DNA of 64,000 bases, taken from NCBI RefSeq assembly GCF_018812025.1, contig NC_063054.1:5517582-5581581 (forward strand). Reading direction: 5' to 3'. How positions within the stretch are numbered: the stretch's first letter is position 1; the number at the start of each line of letters is the position of its first letter. The notes beneath the pieces are model-generated. The model saw only the letters and a list, made by a program, of their open reading frames with translations, had not been told where the DNA came from and made no database searches. Shown here in pieces: positions 23,688 through 35,267 of this stretch. The DNA is from Megalobrama amblycephala. Taxonomy: Eukaryota; Chordata; Actinopteri; Cypriniformes; Xenocyprididae. The position numbers and the translations under genes were made by a program.

Positions 23688-23689
<2 letters not shown>

Positions 23690-23765
<76 letters not shown>
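23690..23765. repeat. (GATA)n microsatellite
   Basis: About 19 perfect GATA units. Confidence 0.95.
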
Positions 23766-23910
23766 TATTGTAAATGGAAAGGTTGAGAATAAGAAGCTAT
23801 TCTTTAATACACTTGTTTATAGACCCATAAAATAGAATCATAAGAATTTTTATTTGTAATTTTAAAAAGTACACAAAAACTTTGGTATCCCCACCCTCAG
23901 AGGTACTTAC

Positions 23911-23940
23911 TGGCTGTATGGGGGCAGCAGGTGCCATCAT
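23911..23940 (-). CDS. ARHGAP20-like gene, first coding exon (10 codons)
   Basis: On the minus strand ATGATGGCACCTGC opens a 10-codon frame (MMAPAAPIQP) that ends exactly on a codon boundary at a strong donor (GTAAGTACC). This phase-0 exit fits the phase-0 start of the exon at 12889, giving ...PIQP|HLRGLSQRRRSAPN. Upstream DNA is non-repetitive and fairly GC-rich, as expected for a 5' UTR. A different frame also runs through the donor (AVERLLRMRRRGSYDG), but its exit phase does not match the next exon. The assignment rests on phasing, not on recognised homology, so it needs transcript support. Confidence 0.5.
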
Positions 23941-24290
23941 AACTTCCTCTCCTTCTCATTCTGAGCAACCTTTCAACAGCACCGCCCGCTTGCAGAGTCT
24001 CCCACTGTTTATTCTGAAGATACTTTTCCTAAACTGGAGCCTTTGAGAGGAGTTTTCAGCACCCTGCTTGTGTTTGAAGTCCAGTTTGAAATGAATGCTG
24101 GCTTCTCTTGACTGGCATCTTCAGCAGTAACTAATGAGCCAGAGAACAATGGAGGACCAGGGAGGACAAATGGGAGGAGAGAGTGGTTCCGCTTGACCTG
24201 GACCAAACCTGCCTGCTGTGGCAGCCACTTATTCTTTGGGCTTTTCCAGCCATGTTTGCCCTGACACAATTGAAGCTGCTGCCCCATCCC
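23941..24290 (-). promoter_or_regulatory. Probable 5' UTR/promoter region of the ARHGAP20-like gene
   Basis: Minus-strand sequence above the start codon is unique, GC-richer than the neighbourhood and open in one frame (about 92 codons to a stop at 24009). It has at least one out-of-frame upstream ATG (AGAATGAGA, about 20 bp before the start). A C-homopolymer lies at 24288-24298. I cannot place the transcription start. Confidence 0.35.
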
Positions 24291-24515
24291 CCCCCCCCGT
24301 TTACAAGCTAATGATGATACAAGCTAATGGCTCTCACAAGAACAACACTGGTTTAGCAGTTTAAAATCCAACAAGAGAACGGGAATGATCTAAACCCACC
24401 CAGCAAGCAAACCCCACCTGAACTTTTATGGTACAGCCAGAGAGGCAGTGAGTACATGTGCAAAATAATCATTAAAGTAATGCACCAAAGTGTGTGTTGA
24501 GATATAGAAATTTAT

Positions 24516-24885
24516 GGTCCCACTTTATATTAAGTGGCTTTAACTACTATGTACTTACATCAAAAAATAAGTACAATGTACTTATTGGGTTCATATTGAA
24601 TTGCAAAACACTTTTGCTGCTAGTGAGGTGGGATACGGGTAAGGTTAGGGAAAGCTTTGGTGGTATGGGTAGGTTTAAGGGTAGGGGTAAGGTGTAAGGG
24701 ATGGGTCAACAGTGTAATTATAAATGTAATTATAGAAATTAATTACAGATGTAATTACATGCAGGTGTTTTTAAAATATAAGTACAATGTAAAAACACGT
24801 ATGTACACAATAAGTGCATTGTATCAAATTATTAATTTAAATGTAAGTACATAGTAGTTAAGGCCACTTAATATAAAGTGGGACC
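24516..24885. mobile_element. MITE with 8-bp target-site duplication
   Basis: The terminal inverted repeats GGTCCCACTTTATATTAAGT (left) and the complement of 'cttaatataaagtgggacc' (right) are nearly perfect. Both ends are flanked by AAATTTAT (24508-24515 and 24886-24893). An 8-bp duplication is typical of hAT-type transposition. No coding sequence. A diverged relative is at 10228-10635. Confidence 0.85.
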
Positions 24886-25367
24886 AAATTTATAATTGCT
24901 TTTGAATTATTCATAATATATTTACTATGGTGACTGGGAGGGGACATGTTCGTTCACTTAGTTTTATTGTGTCCACGACATTAACTCATGGGAATGTGAT
25001 AATATTTCGTAGCCATGAGATATTAATTCATGGGAACATCTTATTAACTCTTGGGAATGTGATAATAAGTTAAAGATAATAAGATAAACATTTTGTTGAG
25101 GTAACGGCCTCGAGATCCTTGAGGGAATGATATTTTTCTCATGGCCACAACTTCTTTATGTTGACACAACCTTAATGAAACTCAAAAGGCTGAAGATCAG
25201 AGTCCTGGATTAAGATCCCCAATGGCACATCCAATTTGCAATTTAGAAATTTCGATGATCAGACACCTAGTGAAGAAACAGGTATAAATACTAAATAGTA
25301 TTTTGATCATGCATCGAAAGTTTGACTGTCAATGCTTGTTTTCAGAATGCTCACTAAATTTTGTTAA

Positions 25368-26475
25368 AGGGGTGGTTCAGTGTTTTTTTCTAAGCTTGAT
25401 TGTGTTTATGGGGTGCAGTTTAACATGTCTTAATGCTTTGTTTTTCAAAAACGCTGTATTTTTCATACATTTTACCTTTATTCTACACCGCTGTTTCCAT
25501 CATCATTTGAACGGCTGGATTGACTTCCTGATTCTATGATACCACTTCCCTCTGAAATAGCAATGTGCTCAGATTGGTTAGCTGGCCCAGTGTATTGTGA
25601 TTCGCTGAAGCGTCCGGAAACACCACGCCCCTTACCATTAGCTTGTTACATGTGCTTCAGTGGAAATGTAAATAATGGCGTCTATATTGCTGTATCAAAT
25701 TGAGCCCGAATCAGACCCAGATAGCAGTAATGATGAAGAGGGTCAAGCAGAACCTCTACAAGCACGGTTTTTAAAGGACGTTTATTAATAAATTAAGTAT
25801 TTCCTTTTGTACTTGTCAAAGTGTTTAGATATGCTGTTACTTGTAAATGTTACTGCTGTTTGTTAGCTTTCAATATATGGTTTTATTCCTGATTAAAGCT
25901 TTACTGTAGTTAAATACATGACTGAGTAGTAGCATTTTTGTAAAGGTAAACAACTGTCTCTCTATGAACATAGAAGTTTGTTGGTGTTTGCTGGAAAAGT
26001 ATGCAATAGAATTTAGCTAACTGGCTAGCGAAGCAAAACCACGTTGGTCTTTGTTTACGTCCTTGATGTAACCAAAAAGTAGCAACAGAATACATTTAAA
26101 AGACATGTACAAATAATAAAACGTACTTACAGTTTGGGGCCCATAAACAGCAGCTTCTGCTTTTAAAGTTTGCAAATCCAGCATTGAATCCAGCATTCCA
26201 TAATGCCGTGTGACATGGCCTCGCCCACTTTTTTTGCATGTTCCTGTGTGCAGGGTTTATGTTAATTGTAGAGGTTTATGATGTCACCAACCCAGAAAGA
26301 AGCTAGTTGTAGTGCTATAACTTTAAAAGACTATCTCGTTTGCATTGAACTTTCAGCGCTGTAACTTTGCAGATACTGTCTATGCTCAGTAGCAGCAACA
26401 TTACACACTAAACTAAAGTTTACAATCTAAACTAAAACTAAAGTTAAAAAAGTGAGATCACAATGAACCACCCCT
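25368..26475. mobile_element. TTAA-flanked DNA element with terminal inverted repeats
   Basis: The left end AGGGGTGGTTCAGTG and the right end in complement AGGGGTGGTTCATTG are bounded by TTAA on both sides (25364-25367, 26476-26479). TTAA duplications are known for piggyBac and Kolobok elements. It carries a short ORF at 25675 and is related to 58192-58872 and 20110-20570. The superfamily is not assigned. Confidence 0.75.
25675..25788 (+). CDS. Short ORF in TTAA element (37 aa, YQIEPESDPD motif)
   Basis: A 37-residue frame from ATG 25675 to TAA reads MASILLYQIEPESDPDSSND and then an acidic/polar tail. The same N-terminus (YQFEPESDP) opens the ORF at 58514 in the sister element. I recall similar starts in fish proteins with a P2X7-like zinc-binding region, but no such domain follows here. 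It is most likely the truncated first exon of the autonomous element's gene or of a captured host gene. Confidence 0.45.
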   Translation: MASILLYQIEPESDPDSSNDEEGQAEPLQARFLKDVY

Positions 26476-27055
26476 TTAAAAAACACAAATCACTACCCTA
26501 ACTCTTGTATTGACAAAACTTATGAGATACATACTACCAAAGTTAGTACAAAGCAAAATTATATAGACAAGTATATATTTGAATTTATGTAAATGTATAT
26601 GCTCCCTGCAAAGCACTTGGTATACATTTTTTAAAGGATGCAGTATAAAAGTTTGTAAGTTGTTCATTAAGTGTATTACAGTTTTTTTACAATTGCTTAC
26701 ACACTAAAATTAAAAATAACACCCAGTTACTGAAACTTTACACTCAAGGAGCAAAACCTCAGCCCAGATCTGCACAACTATAAGCACATTCTCAGCCTCA
26801 CACTTTTTGCAAAACACTACACACATTGTTTTGCAAAACACTAAACACACTTATCTACATCAGATACAGAAATCTAACATAATGTCACTTCTTTGACATT
26901 TCAAGACACTGCTTTCCAAAATACCACCCCTATAAACCAATTGATCAAACATGGCAGTCAGGTCTGCAGACACTTAGGTGCTTAACTGTAAACTCAACAA
27001 TCAGGTGCAAGTACTATAAAAATGGAAATATGTGAGTTTATGTGTCTTCAACAAA

Positions 27056-27670
27056 ATGGAAGGCAATGTTGCAGTAAGAGGGAGAAACATCACTGGCCAC
27101 AGAGCTATTTTGGAATGTCCTGGGACAATGTGGTGGTAACATCACAATGTATGTTGCAATCACGCAGAATGGGGTCCTCCACCAGCATGCCAACTTAGGC
27201 CCTTACAACACGGCCCACATATTCACATTTTACAGACTACACAAAATCGCCACAGCAGAAGACCACATGGATGCAGAGCAGATGAGATACATTGTCATAT
27301 GGGACAATGTATATTTCCACCTATCTGCTCTGGTCTAAAACTGGTTTCATTAGCGTCCACAATTTTCACTCCAATACCTCCCACCAAACTGTTCCTTCCT
27401 TAAACCCATTGAGGAGTTTTTGTTTTGTTTTGTTTGTTCGTTTTTTTGGCATGGCGGTGGTAGGTTTATGATCTCCAGCCCTATATCAGGATATCCCTCA
27501 TTCAAGTCATGGAGGAGGCCTGTGACCTAATTGATGCAGGGTCTGTGCAAGGATGGATTCGCCATTCAAGAAGATTCTTCCCTCGCTGTCTTGTGAGAGA
27601 GGACATCGCCTGTGATGTGGATGAAGTGCTATGGCCAGATCCAGCTAGGCCAGAGATGATGCTTAGGTGT
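27056..27670 (+). pseudogene. Deletion-fused IS630-type transposase
   Basis: The starting ATG and a few codons (MEGNVAVRGRN) run directly into the catalytic half (GHRAI, YIVIWDNVYFH, then MEEACDLIDAGSVQGWIRHS and RFFPRCLVREDIACDVDEVL). The DNA-binding N-terminus and first Asp block are missing. A stop follows the WDN block and the NPIEEF block is disrupted by a T-rich insertion near 27420-27450. It is a dead, non-autonomous copy. Confidence 0.8.
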
Positions 27671-28073
27671 TTTTTTTCTATTTTTTTTATTTACAGTTTT
27701 TCTTAATTGCTAAAAAACTATAATCAGGCTTTTGAACTAAAATTTTAAAACCATAACACCATTTATCAAAAAGCACACCCATTTCCCTAAACTCTAAACA
27801 CTATTCCCCTGTTTTGACACATGAGTCAGATTTGTTGAACTGTCAATGCAAAACTCTACACACAAATCCCTTCATTTCTTATTGTGTACACCATGTGGTC
27901 ATTTTGAAAGCACTACCATTCCATATTGTTCACTCAAGTCAGCAAAGCTTGAGCTCAATTAGCACACAATTCCCCAGATGAAAACACTAAGAGTCAAAAC
28001 TTGATCACACATAAATCAGATCCTTCAATAAATAAATAAAAGGGCCTGAATCAGTTTATTGAGTTTTGGAACA

Positions 28074-28710
28074 ATGAATCCAAAGAGAAATGAAGGAGGA
28101 GGGAGAGGAGGAAGAGGAGGAGGACGAGGAAGAGGAATATGAGGGGAGGAGGTAGAGAAGGAGGACGAGAACAAGGAAGGGGAAGGGCAAGGACCAGGAG
28201 ACAATCAGTCTCAGATGAAATTCGAGCCACTTTAGTTGACCCTGTCCTTGTCCATGGTATGACTATAAGGGAGGCTGGGCAACGACTACAGCCAAATTTG
28301 AATTGCTTCACAACAGAACCTTCAAGAAGGAAAACAGGTAGGTGTACTTACAGTAACACTGCTCTGTAACTTTTGAGTGCTGTATTCTGTGCTGTGACAA
28401 CACATAAACTGTTGCACTATGCTACTGTAATAAAGAAATGCATCAAATTGCCTCGCATACAGATAGAATTTCAGTTCTAAACCCGATAGAGGAGTTTTTT
28501 TCAGCATGACGGTGGAAAGTGTATGACTGAGAAGCTTATATCAGTGTTCACCTCCTCTAGGCCATGGAAGAAGCCTGCCAAGACATATGCATGCCAGGGA
28601 TGGATCAGGCAGTCATGTAGAGGATATTACCCCCACTGCCTGGCTAGGGCCAGTTGTGATGTGGATGAGATTCTCTGGCCTGACCCAGACCAAAGAGCTG
28701 CTAAGGCAGA
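28074..28710 (+). pseudogene. Truncated IS630-type transposase (nested element)
   Basis: The Met-initiated Arg/Gly-rich N-terminus is stopped after about 20 codons (TGA at 28139-28141). HTH-like EIRATLVDPVLVHGMTIREA follows in another frame. A deletion then removes both first catalytic blocks. Remnants of the NPIEEFF and DVDEILWPDPD tail appear at 28480-28690 with stops and shifts. Confidence 0.75.
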
Positions 28711-28832
28711 TTTTTTTTTTTTTTTTTATTATTTTGTTATAATTTAATTTTTTTTTACTGTGTTATGAATGAATATAAATGTGCAATGTATACATTGGTT
28801 GTGTCTTTTGTGTTCATCAAGTGAAAAGGTTT

Positions 28833-28978
28833 TTGAGGGGGGAACCACAAGCAACATAACTTACCAGTTTTGGAAATGGTGTTTTGAATTTATCTCACCA
28901 GTGTGTTGAGGGGGGAACCACAAGCAACATAACTTACCAGTTTTGGAAATGGTGTTTTGAATTTATCTCACCAGTGTG
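28833..28978. repeat. 73-bp tandem duplication
   Basis: TTGAGGGGGGAACCACAAGC... at 28833 recurs at 28906 without visible differences. Confidence 0.9.
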
Positions 28979-29779
28979 TAAGACTATGTTGTATTGTGTG
29001 TGGTTTTGAGAGCTTGTGTGTGATGTCTGAGGGCAAAGTTTGTTTTTTTGGCAAGAGTGAATGTTTTTGAGTGTAGAGCTTCATTTTGAGCTGAAAATAG
29101 GATGTTTGGGGAATTGGGTGAGACGTTATGGATTTGTGTTCACTGTTTTGAGAATATGAGGCATAGTTTCAAGAAATGTGTTTAAGCAATCAAGAAAAAC
29201 TGTAAAATCATGCTTTTGTTTTGTCTCCACAAAAGTTTTTGTTCATGTAATATATTGAATTTAGAATATGTTCTGATTTTCAGTGCAAAATGCAACCTTT
29301 GGAAAGGCATGGAGGAACTGAATGGTTTTACAATGTGGTGAGAAATAAATATTTTCATCAATGTACAGTACTGGTCTTGTGTTTTTTTTTTTGTTGTTTG
29401 TTTTTTTTTGTCAATATATTCATGTACTTTACTCTCTGAATAAAATATCTCTGAAAAAAAAATAAAACCCCAGACTATTTCATTAGAAAAGTATAAATGT
29501 TACAAGTGTTTAAGGTTGAGCATAACAGTGTGTAAGTGAATCAAACAGAATCAGAACGGATGAACCATGTGTGTTCCATACAGTGTCAAAGTTGGGTTTT
29601 GTTAAATTAATGTAAAGTTTTGAATGAAGTGTTTCATTTTGGAAAAGAACTGAGGTGTTCTGCTACTTGTGTGTGTGGATCTGTGAATTGTGTGTAGTGT
29701 TTTGACAAAATGAGCCTTGTTTTTAAAATTGTGCTTAAGCAATCATAAAAAAAATTGAAGTTGGCCATATTTCTATATA

Positions 29780-29850
29780 TTAAAGGAATAGTTCACCCAA
29801 AAATTTGAATTCTGTCATTAATTACTCACTCTCATGTCATTCTTTAATAG
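29780..29850. repeat. Fragment of 'taaaggaatagttcaccc' repeat family
   Basis: The left end TAAAGGAATAGTTCACCC and 'attctgtcattaattactcac' match a common cyprinid DNA repeat. The fragment stops near 29850. Confidence 0.6.
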
Positions 29851-30009
29851 ATCTTTTTGATGAAATCTGAGAGATTTCATCAGATGTCACCTTAGATGTC
29901 TTGCGGCTTTACCGTCAAGCTGCTGATAAAGTGAAACACCGTTCAAGAATCACCTTAGACATCTTGCGGAAGAAAGGGCTCCCTTTTGTGCGTGGTAAAC
30001 CTTACAATC

Positions 30010-30200
30010 ACGCTGCTGACCTAAGACTTGATGTTGTGAACAGGGAAAGTGGCAATGGTCTGACAACCACTCGGCTCCAAAACACCCAAAACACCCACGC
30101 TTGAACGCTGGCCAAACCTGCGGTGGTTCTTCAGAGTAGCGATGGGCGCTTTCGAAACACTGCTTCATGAAGCTTCAAAACCTTTGCATTTCGAAACTGA
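30010..30200. repeat. Uninterrupted copy of a unit that is split at 31650/35040
   Basis: 'gctgacctaagacttgatgttgtgaac...gatgggcgctttcgaa...cttcatgaagctt' recurs as two halves at 31648-31708 and 35017-35135. The 'gatgggcgctttcgaa' part looks like a hAT-type end. Confidence 0.6.
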
Positions 30201-30789
30201 GGATGTTTACATCTCATATCTTCAAACTGATGAAATGTTCCCTTCCAAATCTGCATTCTGAATAATAAATACATTTATTCAACTAACCTGTCACAATCCA
30301 GTGCTCGTCTTCTCATTAACTGTGTTTTTCTTTTACTGATCATATTCCAATACCTGTTGAATTTACATTTATAGGTGAATTTGACCATAGGTGTCATTTG
30401 CGGGTGGGACGGGTGGGACATGTCCCCACCACTTTTTGAAACATCTCGCAGCACGAATGTATACTAATACAAAAGAAACATCTCTAATTGATTAGCAATT
30501 TGTTCGTTTGTGTTAAAAAAATAGGCGATCTGGCGCTGGGATGTGTTGTTTTTGAAATCATGTTGAGTGCTCATTGCTGCTGTTATCAGTGGTGCAATAG
30601 TCTTCTCTTGGCGCTCGTGCACACTGTGCAGTCTTCACATGGACAAGCGCTTCAATCTATCGCTTAACGCTGTTGCGGCCGGAGACTCTATTCGTTCCTG
30701 TTAAATCACAAAACAAAATGCACATAAACGTCCCTGCTCTTAATATACAATTACTGATAAACATCTTTGGTTTTAATGAGAAAAAAATA

Positions 30790-30872
30790 AAAAGGATTAC
30801 ACAAGAGTGGATTAGAACCCAGAACCTCTGGTATGCTGAACAAAAATTCTACCCCTCGTCCATCAAAACAAT
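30790..30872 (-). other. tRNA-like segment (degenerate)
   Basis: On the minus strand there is a B-box-like GGTTCTAATCC preceded by a CCAGAG...CTGG-type arm and an A-box-like TGGACGAGGGG at about the right spacing. Acceptor pairing is poor. It is likely a SINE head or tRNA pseudogene. Confidence 0.3.
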
Positions 30873-32416
30873 CTAATACTAAAATCAGATCAAAGTATTT
30901 ATTATTATAGTAGATGTAAGGATGAAACTCATACTGAACGTGAGGCTTATGTCAATACATTTTGTGCATTTTTTATTGTAATGCAAAACCATGCTTAAAA
31001 TATGGTTAGCAAAACCATGGTTAATTTGTGTTAACAACAATAACCATGTTTTTTTGTTTTATTTGTAGTAAAACCATGGTTAATTTTTGTAAGAGGAGTA
31101 TTAAAATGAATAAATATGCGGTAACTGCTTTAAAAAAATGTAATGATGTTAAACATTAAATCAATCTTAAACAGCGTTGACAGCGTGTGAATATTAATTA
31201 AGAATTTTGCCATGTGTTAATTACATACAGTGAAATGATTGTCAATGAAAAATTACACAGAATAATGACTAAAATATTTAATACAAATGAATAAATATGT
31301 TGATTCTGATCTTATTCATCAGGTCTCACACACACTGCAGCATCATGATCACTATTTAGACGAGCACTGACATCATGTGGTGAAATAATCATGTATGTTT
31401 ATGAGCCACGGCTTTCTCAGATCGGCTTATGTTGATACTAGTTCCGTTGAGTTTGGAAAATTATGTACACATTAATCATCAGAATAGCTCTGCTTCTCTC
31501 TCTGAAAATGTCCAGATTTTGAAATCATCCTGCGGATGCTCATTTTAAGAGGCATTTATTCAACTGGGTGATTACAGCACATTGAAAATACATAATCGGA
31601 AGAATAGATACACTGCTTCGACAAGCACATCCGGTAATCAATTCCACCGTTGCAGACCTAAGACTTGACGTTGTGAACAAGGAAAGTGGCGATGGTCTGA
31701 TGACCATTTGTAGTGTCTTCTTTCGCCTCTGTGAAAAATCACTCTTGAAGTTAGTTTTGATGCCAGAAGATTGGTTTTATTACATGCAAATAAAACTGAG
31801 TTGGTCTGCAGAGCACAACTGCCGGATCAGCTCTCGCATAATCTTTTTATACAGTTTTTCTATAGCTCTCCACCCAGGTGTGATCAATACATCTTATATA
31901 TTTTCAAACTCTGCACCAATATTGTTTATCAGTTCTTCCATTTGTTGGCTGTGAATCCAGTCTGTTTTGAAAAGTGGAATGAGAGACCCCACATTAGAGG
32001 ACCCCGCTCATCCTGTAAATATTCTTTAATGGCAGAACGAGACACTCAGCTTAGGTACAGTTAACATATATCTAATGGCAGAGGCAGAGCAAACATATCC
32101 CCAACCCCACACTGCTGTGGAGATTTCAGAACCAAACATCTCCATTCCGTTTGATTAAGAATGGAGTAAACGATTCTGAAATATAATTATGATCTTGCAA
32201 CTGGTTCAGCCTTGCCTGTGGATGTCACAGTTATAAAAACATTCATTATGATGTCAAAAAGTTCTTTCATGACACAACTTTACATGTCTTCTTCATCCTA
32301 TGTCTCTCGTCTTTCCACTTCCTCGTTTCCATTTGTTGGCTCATATCTGCTCCATCAATCATTTGCGAGTCGTTGCAATAGTCTTTCCTTCTTTGGCAAG
32401 GGAGGTACCTTACTAC

Positions 32417-32925
32417 CAGGGCTGGGGAGTAAAGAAATACATGTAACGACGTTACATATTTAAAATACTGTATTTCGTTTCAGTTACATTTTAAATATGG
32501 TAATCAAATTACAGTTACATTCAAAAAGTATTTTAGATTACCAAAGTGATTACTTTATTTAATTTAATATTAATGTAAGCTGTTTGAGGATTTTTAACCG
32601 ACGAGGCAATTGTTGATGATTCTCCGACTCTGTCTGTTTAAAAAAAAAAAAAAAAAAAAAAAACGCGCGCAGCCTGTTCAGTTAGCAACCAGCAGAGTGC
32701 AGACATGCAATCGCACGCAAAAATGGACGCGATAACAGTTGGTAGTAATGCGCAGTAATGCGTTTCTCTCGTGGAAATTCAAAGACAGTTTTACTTATAA
32801 ACATGAAAAAGGACGTAACATCACAGTGCAATGCAAGCTATGTCTACCTGCGACAAACCTTCTATCGGCTTCAACGGATTCAACATGTAATCTGAAAAAG
32901 GATCTTGAGGTAGGCTAAGTTGTTC
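32417..32925 (+). mobile_element. hAT-type transposon 5' fragment with BED zinc-finger coding relic
   Basis: It begins CAGGGCTGGGGAGTAAAG, a hAT-style end followed by 'atacatgtaacgacgttaca'. After a poly-A tract, a plus-strand frame at about 32789-32917 reads DSFTYKHEKGRNITVQCKLC and then a Ser/Thr-rich stretch and NLKKDLE. This is the pattern of a BED finger (C-x2-C then SNLKKHL), with the terminal His region altered. The donor-like 'gaggtaggct' follows. The right half is not found. Confidence 0.65.
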
Positions 32926-34359
32926 TTGGTCTTTGAAAATATTATTTTCCTTACTTATTCCTTATTTTCCTATGTACTCATACATTGAGCTTTAATGGCA
33001 TGCTCATTTGCTCTTATGGCCAATCATACTTCTTTGTGTGTCTGTGTAAAGTTCATGTGGGCTGAGGACTGTCCTGGCCCCTTTTTGGGCTTTCAAACAG
33101 CCATTGCTATCAATACAGTTGGCAGGGCTAATACTCATTTTCTATTATAAACAATTTGTTTTATTAAATTTTTCAATGAATTTCAGATTTACAATTTGAT
33201 AATTCAGTTATCTCTTTGTATTATAAACTGATAATTTCTTAAACACTCAACCCACTTTGTTCATGTTAACAGTCAGAAAGACAATATTTTATACTTTTAC
33301 ACAGAATCAGCTCCATCATGACATACTGAAAAGAAAAGAAAGTTAGATGCGGGGTGGACAGAGCAAAGCTTGCTTTGCCTTCCCATGTTTTACGCTGCAC
33401 AAGTGTGGCACTTTTTTTCCCCACAACAATAACCTAGGTACTGACCAGGATACTTAACCAAATTCATCCATGGCCATCATTTTATTGAGCATAATCTGCC
33501 CTGTGGGCCTACATATTACAATTTGTATACATCTGTTTTAAATGTGTTTGTTCCCACAAAATCTAATAGATAAATTGGTTTAGAATAATAGGCCTACTCA
33601 CGGAACAAACGCAGTGCCAGTTCTGTTTTTTCCGTAAGTAGAATAGGGAATGCATAGGACACACAGCGTAAGCTATTTGAAGAATATGAAAGTGCGGCTT
33701 TGGCGGAAGCACGTGCATATACAGTTGTATTTTTTTCCGAAAATGACCGATCGTTTTGCTAGATAAGACCCTTATTCCTCGTCTGGTATCGTTTAAAGCC
33801 GTTTGAAGCTGTACTGAAACTGTAATTTTGACCTTCAACCGTTTGGAGGCCATTTAAGTCCACTATAAGGAGAATAATCCTGGAATGTTTTCATCAAAAA
33901 TCTTAATTTCTTTTCGACTGAAGAAAGAAAGACATGTACATCTTGGATGACATGGGGGTGAGTAAATTATCAGGAAAATTTTATTTGAAAGTGAACTAAT
34001 CCTTTAAACACAGTATACAAAGAATTGCGGTGAGACCAGTGAATAATCAAGATGAATTAAGTTAATAAAATAGTTAACAAAATTTGAAGCAGTCTCTATA
34101 GTGATCATTAAATATGCAGCACCTGTGCATGCAAAGGGAAGGGATAGGAGTCCTTCTGTTTAGATCATCAGTCTTTGGAAGCTGTTTGGCTGTTTCTATG
34201 GGTCATCAATCTGTGATGGCACTCAATGGCCTGGTGTTGTGGTGTATGGTCTCCGTTGTTTCTCTGCCTCTCCTCAGTCTGGCTTTTGATTGATCCTGCC
34301 ACAGCCTTGCATTTCAGGATGTTCACTTCACACTCAGGAAAAGTCTCTAGTGAAAGTTT

Positions 34360-34640
34360 TAAGGCAGGAACAGACCAAGCCGACAGTCGGCCGTCGGGCA
34401 GTTTTTGTTCGTCGGCAGACTGAGTTTTCTCAGTGTGCTCCGCACCGTCAGCTGAAGTTGGTACTCATCGGCTTTTTTTCGATGGATTCAACATGTTGAA
34501 TCGGCGTCGGAGCTTGTCGGTCCATTGGGCCATCTGATCATTCTGATTGGCTTTTCAGCTACTGCCACCTGCTGGTACGGAAAGGCATTTAATCTTACGC
34601 AGGCACAGAACGGGTGTGCTACTTGGCCGTCGACCGTTGG
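34360..34640. repeat. Palindrome-rich repeat (CGTCGG motifs)
   Basis: 'gccgacagtcggccgtcggg', 'ttcgtcggcagactga' and 'ttgaatcggcgtcggagctt' give several inverted matches, suggesting a small foldback/MITE-like repeat. Limits are unclear. Confidence 0.4.
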
Positions 34641-35267
34641 TTTGACGGGCAGGCTCCAACGAACAACACAAATTAAGCAAAAACTGCTTACCTTGTGGCC
34701 ACCATTGTATTGCTCATTCAGCCAGCCCTCTGTGGTCTTCCACTCTTCTGCTCCTTTCCAACTCTGTTCGCAGCGCCAATTTGTAGTGTCTTCTTTCGCC
34801 TCTGTGAAAAATCACTCTTAAAGTCTTGGGGTTTTGATGCCAGAAGATTAGCTTAGGCACAGTTACCATATATCTAATGGCAGAGGCAGAGCAAGGACAT
34901 TCCATTCTCTCACAGGCCTCTTACACAGACATAGTCAAATACATGATTATAATAGCAGAATAAAAATGGCTATATTATGCTTAAATCTCTATATTCTGAT
35001 TAATAAAAAAACTTCAACACTCCGAAACGCCTGGTTCTTTCGACCATGCAGTACGCTGGTCCAACCTGTGGTGGTTCTTCGGAGTAGTGATGGGCGCTTT
35101 CGAATCACTGCTTCATGAAGCTTTGAAACCTTTACAAGTGTTTTGTTTCAAAGCTGCACATACATTATGTATGCTTATGGTGGCAAAAATAAAGGATTCA
35201 AATGTTAACACTGACTGCTTCTACATTTTTTCTAGTTCTTATTATGATACATCCATTCTGAAAATTC

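Larger units (their letters stand above)
27692..29204 (+). mobile_element. Second IS630-type element, inserted into the first
   Basis: The ends TACAGTTTTTCTTAATTGCT and, in complement, TACAGTTTTTCTTGATTGCT are good inverted repeats with TA at both junctions. It sits just after the first element's stop region, so it inserted later. The interior has a truncated transposase (28074-28710) and a 73-bp tandem duplication. Confidence 0.8.
26677..29758 (+). mobile_element. IS630-type element, internally deleted, carrying a nested relative
   Basis: The left end is TACAGTTTTTTTACAATTGC. The right end (29728-29758) is 'gtgcttaagcaatcataaaa' in eroded form. The element is interrupted by a second, related element at 27692-29204. 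Removing the insert leaves about 1.57 kb containing a deletion-fused transposase (27056-27670) and a 3' flank with the family's 'tgtgtagtgttttgacaaaatgag' end region. Confidence 0.75.
31709..35017. mobile_element. Probable LTR-type insertion with decayed interior
   Basis: A sequence starting TGTAGTGTCTTCTTTCGCCT occurs at 31709 and, as a direct repeat, at 34782. Both copies later reach 'atatatctaatggcagagg' (end about 32092 and about 34890), with about 280 bp extra in the first. The right copy ends '...cttcaaca'. Together they separate the two halves of a unit found intact at 30010-30200, so the whole block behaves as one insertion. No gag/pol frames are recognisable; a hAT relic lies inside. 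Old, defective, orientation uncertain. Confidence 0.5.

Noticed and set aside
24009..24287. 92-codon minus-strand ORF as a protein
   Set aside because: It is not in frame with the downstream exon, ends in a stop before the donor, and shows no domain. Better explained as 5' UTR or upstream sequence.
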